Assembly: GCF_900114625.1 (NCBI RefSeq)
Contig: NZ_FOZL01000001.1
Location: 868,001-932,000, forward strand
Source of the DNA: Granulicella pectinivorans
GTDB taxonomy: Bacteria > Acidobacteriota > Terriglobia > Terriglobales > Acidobacteriaceae
Reading direction: 5' to 3'
Length of the DNA: 64,000 nucleotides
The notes below the pieces were generated by a model that ran no database searches, was not told where the DNA came from, and was given only the letters and a program-made list of their open reading frames with translations. The position numbers and the translations under genes were made by a program. This document shows positions 9,771 through 16,974 of this stretch, in pieces; the first letter of the stretch is position 1, and every line of letters starts with the position of its first letter.

Positions 9771-10355
9771 TTAGTGCGCTGGGCTCTGAAGCCAGCGCTT
9801 GGCCAGCATCTCGGCCGTCAGGGGAGCCGACGCAGCCTTGGTGGCAGGAGCCTGCTCGACCTTCGCTTCGGCGCGTTTCTGCGTATTTTCACGCACCTGC
9901 GCGGCGGGAATAAACACCGGACCGGTGGGCACGGGGCTTACCAGCGCGCTGGGCAGCGGAACATGCTTTCGCCGCAGAGCCGGAATCGCGGTCTGGATCT
10001 CGGCGACCGCACGCTGCGCGGTGGCGACGACCGCGCGGCTGGCGGAAACCTTGGTCACGGCCACGACCGGAGCCTCGACAACGACCGGCATGGGGGATGC
10101 CTCAGGCGCCTCGGGGAGAGCCGCCGCGGCTTCGATCTCGGGGGTGGAGGTGAAGAGGCTCGGTGTGAGCTCAACTCTTTTCTTCTTGATTCGGATTGCG
10201 GGCCTTACTTTCTTCGTCTTGACGACTTGATCTTTCGAGGTCTGATGCAGAACTTCGACGACCGCGTTGTGATACGGGGTGCTGAGAAGCTTTCGAGCCG
10301 CGTGGAGACGCTCCAGGCAGGCATCGATCATGGCGATGATATGGCCGTACTGCAT
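9771..10355 (-). CDS. Hypothetical Ala/Pro/Val-rich protein
   Basis: An unrecognised protein of 194 residues. The N-terminal 45 residues (YGHIIAMIDACLERLHAARKLL) look like an amphipathic helical domain. The rest is low-complexity, rich in Ala, Val, Pro and Lys, with a basic KTKKVRPAIRIKKKR stretch, suggesting a disordered linker or nucleic-acid-associated tail. No signal peptide is evident. The ATG at 10355 lies 8 bases after TAGAAT, which could be a -10 element of a leaderless message; an in-frame TTG is three codons further upstream. The absence of motifs prevents a functional guess. Confidence 0.6.
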   Translation of the reverse strand: MQYGHIIAMIDACLERLHAARKLLSTPYHNAVVEVLHQTSKDQVVKTKKVRPAIRIKKKRVELTPSLFTSTPEIEAAAALPEAPEASPMPVVVEAPVVAVTKVSASRAVVATAQRAVAEIQTAIPALRRKHVPLPSALVSPVPTGPVFIPAAQVRENTQKRAEAKVEQAPATKAASAPLTAEMLAKRWLQSPAH

Positions 10356-10475
10356 CGCAGGCAATTCTACTCCGTACTGATGAGACTGGTTTTCCTCAGA
10401 ATTTGTTGCAGGAAAACACAGTATTTTTGCAGGCTGGCCAGGACTCCGCCAGGAAGGGGAAGCAGCGCTTCCGTC

Positions 10476-11465
10476 CTACGCCAGCACCTTCGCCGCCTCC
10501 AGCGCAAAGTACGTCACGATAAAGTCCGCGCCTGCCCTGCGGATGCCCAGCAGCGACTCCATCATCGTGCGTTCCGGCTCCAGCCAGCCACGCTCGAACG
10601 CCGCGTGCATCATGGAGTATTCGCCCGAAACCTGGTATGCGCCCATGGGCAGGTCGTAGCGCTCACGAGCCGCGCGAATCACGTCGAGGTACGGCATTGC
10701 TGGCTTCATCAGCAGCATGTCCGCGCCCTCGGCGATGTCCTGGTCGATCTCCCGCATGGCTTCGCGCATATTGGCGCCGTCCATCTGGTAGCTGCGCCGG
10801 TCGCCGAACTGCGGAGCGGAATCGGCCGCCTCGCGGAACGGCCCGTAGAACGCTGAGGCGAACTTCGCGGCGTAGCTCATGATCGGCGTATCCTGCAGGC
10901 GAGCCTCATCCATGGCCTCTCGCATGGCGGCGATGCGGCCGTCCATCATGTCTGAGGGCGCAACGATGTCCGCCCCAGCCTCGGCGAGTGAGACCGCTGT
11001 CTTCGCCAGCAGCGCCACAGAAGGGTCATTGTCGATGTGGTAGTGATCGCCATCCCTCTGCACCACGCCGCAATGCCCATGCGAGGTGTACTCGCAGAGA
11101 CACACATCGGCGATGGTGACCAGCGATTTCAGGCTGCTCTGCCGCTTGATGGCGCGCAGAGCCGTCTGCGGAATGCCGTCTTCCGCCCACGCACCCGTGC
11201 CAAGCTCATCCTTCTCCGCCGGCAGCCCAAACAGCAGCAGCCCGCCCACACCCAGCGACGCAGCCAGCTCCGCCTCTTTCAAGGCCTCGTCGACCGAAAG
11301 ATTGAAGACGCCCGGCATCGAACGGATGGGCTTGCGCACGCCCTCTCCGGGGCAGATGAACAACGGATAGATCAGGGCTTCGGGGCGTAGGTGTGTCTCG
11401 CGGACGAGCGACCGCATCGCTTCGGTCTTGCGCAGACGGCGCATCCGCGTTTGAGGAAAGTTCAT
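10476..11465 (-). CDS. hemB: Porphobilinogen synthase (delta-aminolevulinate dehydratase)
   Basis: Condenses two 5-aminolevulinate molecules to porphobilinogen in haem and corrin synthesis. The 329-residue enzyme carries the Schiff-base lysines K201 (SYAAKFASAFYGPF) and K254 (LMKPAMPYLD) and a three-cysteine zinc site C122/C124/C132 (VCLCEYTSHGHC), so it belongs to the zinc-dependent class. No Shine-Dalgarno sequence precedes the ATG. Instead TAAACT ends 7 bases upstream, consistent with a leaderless transcript. It is monocistronic. Confidence 0.97.
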   Translation of the reverse strand: MNFPQTRMRRLRKTEAMRSLVRETHLRPEALIYPLFICPGEGVRKPIRSMPGVFNLSVDEALKEAELAASLGVGGLLLFGLPAEKDELGTGAWAEDGIPQTALRAIKRQSSLKSLVTIADVCLCEYTSHGHCGVVQRDGDHYHIDNDPSVALLAKTAVSLAEAGADIVAPSDMMDGRIAAMREAMDEARLQDTPIMSYAAKFASAFYGPFREAADSAPQFGDRRSYQMDGANMREAMREIDQDIAEGADMLLMKPAMPYLDVIRAARERYDLPMGAYQVSGEYSMMHAAFERGWLEPERTMMESLLGIRRAGADFIVTYFALEAAKVLA

Positions 11466-11487
11466 ACCCTCTAGTTTAGTCCCGAGC

Positions 11488-12054
11488 TCAGAAACCCGGC
11501 CGCGAGGTATCCGCGATCGTGTCGTACTCCACCGCCGAAGCAGCGGGTGCCAGCACCCAAAGCGTAAAGATGCTCAAGCCTGCTCCGAACGGGAAGACGC
11601 TGATCATGGAGAGAATACTCATCACGATCGCCATCGTGCGTCCCCACGGCCTGCGCTTGTACAGCCCGTACGCGACCATCAGCGAGAGCGCCGTCATCAC
11701 CACCGTCGTGGTCAGCGTAAAGGGCATCATGGCCGAAAGAAACGGGCCTCCGTTGCCGAACGGAAAGTGATGGCCGAATCCGCCTCCCCCGCGTATCCAC
11801 GACCGCAGAAAGAACATGCCAACCATGCCCTTGGCGAAGCGCAGGACCGCAAGCCCCACCCACAGGAGGCTCAGGATCTGAAGATTGCGCTGCACCCGCG
11901 GCGAAGCCTGCACATAGGGTGCATATCCCGGTGGCGGCGCCGCGTAACCGTATCCCGGCGGCGGAGGTCCCAGAGGCCCAACGAGGCGCGCACCGCACTG
12001 ACGGCAAAAGCTGCCGACGCCATCGAAAGGAGCACCACAGGTTGGGCAAGTCAT
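11488..12054 (-). CDS. Zinc-ribbon membrane protein, unknown function
   Basis: A 188-residue protein starting MTCPTCGAPF...FCRQCG, a double CxxC zinc ribbon within the first 25 residues. A Pro/Gly/Tyr-rich linker (PPPPGYGYAAPPPGY) follows, then about three or four hydrophobic segments. This layout (cytosolic zinc ribbon, PGY linker, membrane domain) recurs in many uncharacterised bacterial membrane proteins. The ATG at 12054 is chosen over longer in-frame options because GGAGG lies seven bases upstream. It is divergent from mutS2 and ends only 22 bp from hemB, with which it may be cotranscribed. No enzymatic role can be proposed. Confidence 0.82.
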   Translation of the reverse strand: MTCPTCGAPFDGVGSFCRQCGARLVGPLGPPPPGYGYAAPPPGYAPYVQASPRVQRNLQILSLLWVGLAVLRFAKGMVGMFFLRSWIRGGGGFGHHFPFGNGGPFLSAMMPFTLTTTVVMTALSLMVAYGLYKRRPWGRTMAIVMSILSMISVFPFGAGLSIFTLWVLAPAASAVEYDTIADTSRPGF

Positions 12055-12167
12055 CGCAACACCTCCGCGGGAACCAGGTGGGATATCACAGATCCCGTCT
12101 GTATAACCTACGCGAAACCCACCGATTCGGTTCAACACAAATATCCCACGCGCATACGATAAAGAGT

Positions 12168-14732
12168 GTGAACCCGTCGAACCTGCTTCCCCTGATCCCG
12201 TCCCCGCTTGCCCAATCCAGCTCCGCCGCCCTGCAGTGGCCTATGCTGCGCGAACATATCGCCGGCCACACCTTTTCGCCGCTCGGCCGCGCCTGGATGC
12301 TCGCGCTCGAGCCCAGCGCGGACCTCCTCTGGATCGAAACCCAGCAGCAGCGCACCGACGAGTGGCGGCGCTTCCTCACGCGCGGCGGCAGCTTCGACTT
12401 CCACGGCCTCTTCGACCCCACGGCGCTGCTCGAAAAGGGTCGTATCGAAGGATCCGCGCTCGAAGGCCTCGAAATCCGCGATCTCCTCGAAGTCGTGGAG
12501 CGCGTAGCCGCCTGGCGCAACCTCCTCACCAACGCCCCCGCCGAAGGACAGCGCAACTGGCCCGGCATCGTCGCCCTCTCGGAGCGCCTGCTCGGCTACG
12601 ATCTTGCCAACCTCCTCCGCATGCTGCGCGGCAAGATCGAGCCCGATGGCTCCCTCTCCGACGACGCCAGCCCCGAGCTACGCCGCATCCGCCGCGCCAT
12701 GGAGCGCCAGCACCGCGCCATCGAAGAGAGCCTCCGCAAGGCGCTCCGCAGCTTCTCCGACGGAGGTTCCACACAGGACGAGCTCATTACGGTCCGTGGC
12801 GAGCGCTTCGTCATCCCCGTCAAGGCGGAGTTCAAGCGGAAGGTCCCCGGCGTCATCCACGGCTCATCGTCCACAGGTCAAACCGTCTTCGTGGAGCCCT
12901 TCGAGACCATCGAGCAGAACAACGAGCTCGTCCGCCTGCTCGACGAAGAGCAGGGCGAGATTCACCGCATCCTCGTCGCCATGACCCGCGCCCTCGCCGC
13001 CGATGCCACGCCCATCCTGCTCGGCACAGCCATCCTCGCTGAGGTCGAGGCACACTCCGCCCGTGCTCGCTTCGCACAGGATCTCGACTGCGTCCGCCCG
13101 CGCTTCAGCGTGCCCGGCGCCAAGCCCATTCCATCCGGCATCAAGGGCGTCATGGACGAGCCCGCCGCCGTCGGCCTCTCGCTCAAGTCCGCCCGCCACC
13201 CTCTGCTCGAACTCCGTATGCGCCGCGACCATCGCGCCCGCCAGCTCGAAGAGGGAAGTGACCCAACTTCCTCACCCGGTCCCACGCCCCTCACCCTCGC
13301 GCTCGAGCCCGAGGCCCGCCAGCTCATCATCTCCGGCCCCAACACAGGCGGCAAAACGGTAGCCCTCAAGACCACCGGCCTCCTCGCTCTCATGGCCCAG
13401 GCCGGCATTCCCGTGCCCGCCAACGAGGCGATCCTGCCTCTCTTCACCGGCATCTACGCCGACATCGGCGACGCGCAGTCCATCGAATCGAACCTGTCCA
13501 GCTTCTCCGCGCACATCGTCAACGTCAACCGCATCGCCGCCGAGGCCACCGAAGACTCCCTCGTCCTGCTCGACGAGCTAGGCTCAGCCACCGACCCCGA
13601 AGAGGGCGCAGCCCTCGCGGTCGCCATCGCCGGACACTTCCTGCGCCTGCGTACCTGGTGCTGCATCACGACTCACCTCACCTCGCTCAAGGTCTATGCG
13701 GCGAATAACAAGGGCGTCCTCAACGCAGCCGTCGGCTTCAACCAGCAGACCCTCACCCCCACCTACGAACTCCGCCTCGGCGTCCCTGGAGCCTCCGCAG
13801 GCCTCAACATCGCCTCCCGCCTCGGCCTCGCGCCCGACATCCTCGCCGAAGCCCGCGCCCAGATGACCACGCAGACCGCGGACATTGGCGCCTTCCTCGA
13901 CCAGCTCCACGAGCAGCTCGCCGCCGCCCAGACCGAGCGCCTCGCCCTCCGCCAGCGCGAACAGGAACTCACGCGCGAACGCCTCCGCGTCGAAACCGAG
14001 GGCCGCGCCGAGCAGAAGCAGCGCACCCGCGAGCTCGAAAAGAAGCTCCACACCCTGCTCGAAGACTTCGCCTACCAGCTCAAGGAGACCGTCAAGAGTA
14101 TCGACGATAAGAAGGCCGCGCAAAAGCTCTCACGCGACTCCGATTTGCGCATGTCCCGCCTGCGCCGCGAGTTCTCCGAGCAATTCAACTCAACCGTCGT
14201 CGCCCACACCACCGGAGCCGACAAGAACGACCCGCACGCCGTCCCGCACCAGCCCAAGGGCATCAAGGTCGGAGATTTGGTGAAGCTGAAGAGCCTCGGC
14301 CGCCAGGCCCGCGTAGACCGTCTCATCGACGCCCGTACGTACGAGGTCTCGATTGGCCCTATGAAGATGCGCGCCACCATCGAAGACATCGCCGAGGTCG
14401 AAACCGTCAAGGCCGTCACGCCCCTCGAAGCCGCCAAGCGTCGCGGCGGCATCACCGTCTCCACCAAGAACGAGGATCTCGACTACACCCCGTCCGAGAT
14501 CAACGTCATCGGCCGCACCGCCGACGAGGCCCAGCAGGAGGTCGAGCGCTACCTCGACCGCGCCTTCCTCGCCGGCCTGCCAAGAATCCGCATCGTCCAC
14601 GGCACCGGCATGGGCATCCTCCGCCGCACGCTGCGCGACTACCTCAAGAGCCACCCCCACGTAGCCACCTTCTCCGAACCCGCGCAGAACATGGGCGGCC
14701 AGGGTGCCACCGAGGTTGAACTACGCCAGTGA
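12168..14732 (+). CDS. mutS2: MutS2-family ATPase with Smr domain
   Basis: An 854-residue MutS2. Family members act on branched DNA or split collided ribosomes (RqcU). The MutS core and clamp occupy the first 380 residues. The ATPase follows, with Walker A GPNTGGKT near 390 and Walker B LVLLDELGSATDPEEG near 466, then a long coiled coil (about 570-680, Gln/Arg/Glu rich) and a C-terminal Smr domain with HGTGMGILRR. The usual LDLRG/LDLHG motif of Smr nucleases reads INVIGRT here, lacking the Asp, so nuclease activity may be altered. The GTG at 12168 follows TACGAT by 7 bases and has no Shine-Dalgarno sequence, suggesting a leaderless mRNA. Confidence 0.93.
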   Translation: MNPSNLLPLIPSPLAQSSSAALQWPMLREHIAGHTFSPLGRAWMLALEPSADLLWIETQQQRTDEWRRFLTRGGSFDFHGLFDPTALLEKGRIEGSALEGLEIRDLLEVVERVAAWRNLLTNAPAEGQRNWPGIVALSERLLGYDLANLLRMLRGKIEPDGSLSDDASPELRRIRRAMERQHRAIEESLRKALRSFSDGGSTQDELITVRGERFVIPVKAEFKRKVPGVIHGSSSTGQTVFVEPFETIEQNNELVRLLDEEQGEIHRILVAMTRALAADATPILLGTAILAEVEAHSARARFAQDLDCVRPRFSVPGAKPIPSGIKGVMDEPAAVGLSLKSARHPLLELRMRRDHRARQLEEGSDPTSSPGPTPLTLALEPEARQLIISGPNTGGKTVALKTTGLLALMAQAGIPVPANEAILPLFTGIYADIGDAQSIESNLSSFSAHIVNVNRIAAEATEDSLVLLDELGSATDPEEGAALAVAIAGHFLRLRTWCCITTHLTSLKVYAANNKGVLNAAVGFNQQTLTPTYELRLGVPGASAGLNIASRLGLAPDILAEARAQMTTQTADIGAFLDQLHEQLAAAQTERLALRQREQELTRERLRVETEGRAEQKQRTRELEKKLHTLLEDFAYQLKETVKSIDDKKAAQKLSRDSDLRMSRLRREFSEQFNSTVVAHTTGADKNDPHAVPHQPKGIKVGDLVKLKSLGRQARVDRLIDARTYEVSIGPMKMRATIEDIAEVETVKAVTPLEAAKRRGGITVSTKNEDLDYTPSEINVIGRTADEAQQEVERYLDRAFLAGLPRIRIVHGTGMGILRRTLRDYLKSHPHVATFSEPAQNMGGQGATEVELRQ

Positions 14733-14740
14733 AGCACGCC

Positions 14741-14824
14741 TTGTTGGTTGTCATTCCCAAAGGGAATCTGCGGTTGAAAGCGCCACCAAACCGGGTGCCC
14801 CACATCTCGATTCTGAGATGTGGG
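14741..14824. repeat. Two dispersed intergenic repeats (families C and A)
   Basis: 14741-14775 carries the TGGTTGTCATTCCC...GGGAATCTGC unit also found near 34690 and 40381. 14791-14824 is CCGGGTGCCCCACATCTCG followed by the complementary GAGATGTGGG, giving a 10-bp stem with a 6-base loop; related copies lie at 33453 and at the window end (63968). Between convergent mutS2 and purK the hairpin could also help terminate transcription. Confidence 0.8.
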
Positions 14825-14852
14825 TATGCAGCCACTGAACTCCAAGGGAACG

Positions 14853-16016
14853 CTAAAGCGCAGCCTTGGCCCGAAGCACCCTCTCCACCGCCTCATCCGG
14901 AGTAGCCCCCACCGCGCTCAGATGCCCCATCTTCCGCCCTTTACGTGGCTTCAGCTTCTCATATAGGACAACCCTCACCCCAGGCACCGCCAGCGCCCGA
15001 TCGAAATGCGGCTCGCGATGCGCACCCTTCTCATCCAGCCAAACATCCCCCAGCAGATTCGCAATCGCCGCCGGCTGCACCACATCCACGTCGCCCAGCG
15101 GCAGGTCGCACACCGCCCGCACACACTGCTCGAACTGGCTCGTCACACAGGCCCGCTCGCTCTGGTGATAGCTATTGTGGGGACGCGGCGCGAGCTCATT
15201 CACCAGCAGCTTCCCCCCCGCCGTCACAAACATCTCCACCGCCAGCAGCCCTTCCAGTTGGAACGTATCGGCGATCTCATACGCGATCTTCCGAGCCTCC
15301 TCTTCCATCGAGGGGGGAATCGGTGCCGGAATCACGCTCCAGCTCAGAATCTGCCGTTCATGGTGGTTCCATGCCGCCGGATACACCTTCACCTCACCGC
15401 TCGGGCTCCGCGCTACCATCACGCTGATCTCCCGCTCCAGCTCCACAGCCTTTTCGACGACGCCCGGCCCCTCACCCAGAGCCTCCCACGCCCCCAGAAC
15501 CTCTTCCTCCGACCCCGTCGAAGTCTTCCCCTGCCCGCGCCCGTCATACCCACCCTGCGCGCTCTTACAAAAACAAGCCCCACCCAACTCCCCGATGGCC
15601 TCTCTCACCTGCTCCAACGACCGCACTGCACGATACTCACCCACCGGAAACCCATGTTTCCGCAGCCAGTCCTTCTGCTCAATCCTGTCCTGGATCACCG
15701 CCAGCATCGCCCCACCCGGCCGCACCGGGCAAAAACTAGCCGCCGCCTCCATGCTCCGCGGAGCGATCTGCTCGATCTCCAGCGTCACCACATCGCACCC
15801 ACGCGCCAGGTTCGCAGCCCCGCGGCTGTCATCCCAACCCGCCTCGATATGCCCATCCACCACAAACCGTGCCGGAGCCCCCGGATCCGGATCGAGCACC
15901 AGAATCCGGTACCCCATCGCCCGTGCCGCCATGGCGATCATCCGCCCCAACTGTCCACCACCCAGAATCCCAATCGTCGCCCCGGGCAGCAAAGGCCTCG
16001 GCTCATTCCTGCTCAT
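14853..16016 (-). CDS. purK: N5-carboxyaminoimidazole ribonucleotide synthase
   Basis: An ATP-grasp enzyme (387 residues) that makes N5-CAIR from AIR, bicarbonate and ATP in purine synthesis. It begins TIGILGGGQLGRMIAMAAR, the PurK signature at residues 14-32, and has the ATP-grasp segments ACFCKSAQGGYDGRGQ and ELAPRPHNSYH. Its ATG overlaps the purE stop codon (ATGA), so the two are translationally coupled, and PurE consumes its unstable product. Length is normal. It is the last gene of the leftward transcription unit. Confidence 0.97.
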   Translation of the reverse strand: MSRNEPRPLLPGATIGILGGGQLGRMIAMAARAMGYRILVLDPDPGAPARFVVDGHIEAGWDDSRGAANLARGCDVVTLEIEQIAPRSMEAAASFCPVRPGGAMLAVIQDRIEQKDWLRKHGFPVGEYRAVRSLEQVREAIGELGGACFCKSAQGGYDGRGQGKTSTGSEEEVLGAWEALGEGPGVVEKAVELEREISVMVARSPSGEVKVYPAAWNHHERQILSWSVIPAPIPPSMEEEARKIAYEIADTFQLEGLLAVEMFVTAGGKLLVNELAPRPHNSYHQSERACVTSQFEQCVRAVCDLPLGDVDVVQPAAIANLLGDVWLDEKGAHREPHFDRALAVPGVRVVLYEKLKPRKGRKMGHLSAVGATPDEAVERVLRAKAAL

Positions 16017-16501
16017 ACAATCTCCTGCGCCAGCACTTCATCCCGCCGTGCCTCGCGCCAGCTCACCAGCTTCGCCTGCAAAGCCGCATCCGTCGTTCCC
16101 AGAATCGCCACCGCCAGCAGAGCCGCATTCGCCGCGCCCGCCGCACCAATCGCCATCGTCCCCACCGGCACGCCCTTGGGCATCTGCGCAATCGACAACA
16201 GCGCATCCATCCCCTGCAGCGCGGTCGCCGCAATCGGAACACCAAGCACCGGCACCACGGTCTTCGCCGCCATCATCCCAGGCAGATGCGCCGCGCCGCC
16301 AGCACCCGCAATCACCACGCGCAACCCGCGCCCGGCAGCCGCCTCGGCATACTCAAACAGCAGATCCGGAGTCCTGTGCGCGCTCACCACCCGGACCTCA
16401 TGCGCCACGCCGAACTCCCGCAGCATCTCCACCGCGCGCTCCATCACGGAGTAATCGCTCTTGCTGCCCATCACCACACCCACCAACGGCTCCGCGCTCA
16501 T
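16013..16501 (-). CDS. purE: N5-CAIR mutase (class I PurE)
   Basis: Converts N5-CAIR to CAIR. The 162-residue product has VVMGSKSDYSVM at the N terminus, SAHRTPD with the catalytic His, and GAGGAAHLPGMMAA, all class I features. The ATG at 16501 is chosen because TATAAT lies 7 bases upstream within a palindrome and homology starts at once; there is no ribosome binding site. It overlaps purK by 4 bases. It lies 71 bp downstream of the last prophage-cluster gene on the same strand, so phage-cluster readthrough into purEK is possible. Confidence 0.96.
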   Translation of the reverse strand: MSAEPLVGVVMGSKSDYSVMERAVEMLREFGVAHEVRVVSAHRTPDLLFEYAEAAAGRGLRVVIAGAGGAAHLPGMMAAKTVVPVLGVPIAATALQGMDALLSIAQMPKGVPVGTMAIGAAGAANAALLAVAILGTTDAALQAKLVSWREARRDEVLAQEIV

Positions 16502-16503
16502 GG

Positions 16504-16519
16504 CCTCGATTATACGAGG
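16504..16519 (-). promoter_or_regulatory. purE -10 element inside a palindrome
   Basis: On the minus strand the sequence CCTCG-TATAAT-CGAGG is a perfect inverted repeat with a consensus -10 hexamer as its centre, ending 3 bases before the purE ATG. Transcription would start at or next to the start codon. The flanking palindrome could be a repressor site overlapping the promoter. No good -35 is visible. Confidence 0.6.
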
Positions 16520-16572
16520 TTCCCCGACCCATCCCGGCCACCCCGCCTCCGGTTGCACACACACGCATTCCA

Positions 16573-16794
16573 TCAATGTTTCCCTCCAAAGTAAGCAATC
16601 AACCCATGCACCGCCGTCAGCAGCCCACCGAAGGCTCCCGCCATCCCCTTCAGCCTCTGCATCGCCCTCTCATGCCCGGAGACCCTCTGCTCCAACTCAT
16701 GCAGACGTCCCGGCTGCCCGATGCCGATGAGCTCGTTCATCTGGCTCTTCAATACCGAAAGATCCGCTAGAACCTGTCCTTCAAACTCCGTCAT
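16573..16794 (-). CDS. Small coiled-coil/membrane protein, XhlA-like
   Basis: A 73-residue protein. Residues 1-45 form an amphipathic heptad helix (LADLSVLKSQMNELIGIG...LHELEQRV), and residues 50-70 form a hydrophobic segment (MAGAFGGLLTAVHGLIAYF). This layout resembles haemolysin XhlA/holin-accessory proteins that sit at the end of phage structural operons. A run of G (GGGGGG) just upstream of the ATG serves as ribosome site. It is the last gene of the phage cluster, directly before purE. No endolysin is adjacent, so a lysis role is unproven. Confidence 0.65.
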   Translation of the reverse strand: MTEFEGQVLADLSVLKSQMNELIGIGQPGRLHELEQRVSGHERAMQRLKGMAGAFGGLLTAVHGLIAYFGGKH

Positions 16795-16806
16795 TTTCCC
16801 CCCTTG

Positions 16807-16974
16807 TGTCCTGCCGGACGGGCCCGCTACGTGCGGGGCGGTCACTTCGTGACGCGTCACTGCTTCGCGTGGCTCTCGCGATGGCCGAGAACAAAGTTCC
16901 ACGCCGACCACCGGGAGGCCCACCGCGAAGCCCAATACATGTCACGAAGTGACCGCTCCGCGCGTAGCGGGCTT
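16807..16974. repeat. Dispersed repeat, family B, copy 1 (near-complete palindrome)
   Basis: Starts with GTCCTGCCGGACGGGCCCGC. A 32-bp left arm containing GGTCACTTCGTGAC is matched by an inverted right arm containing GTCACGAAGTGACC (30 of 32 positions), with further imperfect pairing inside, so the whole unit could fold into one long stem-loop. Its right end directly abuts the stop codon of the tail-tip-like gene. Confidence 0.85.

Noticed and set aside
8259..10856. An 865-codon open frame on the plus strand across lpdA and hemB
   Set aside because: It is antisense to two well-recognised enzymes and low in complexity (Arg/Gly/Asp-rich).
15006..16770. Plus-strand open frames of 482 and 531 codons opposite purK/purE
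   Set aside because: purE and purK have complete catalytic motifs on the other strand; the antisense frames are Ser/Pro/Arg-rich shadows.
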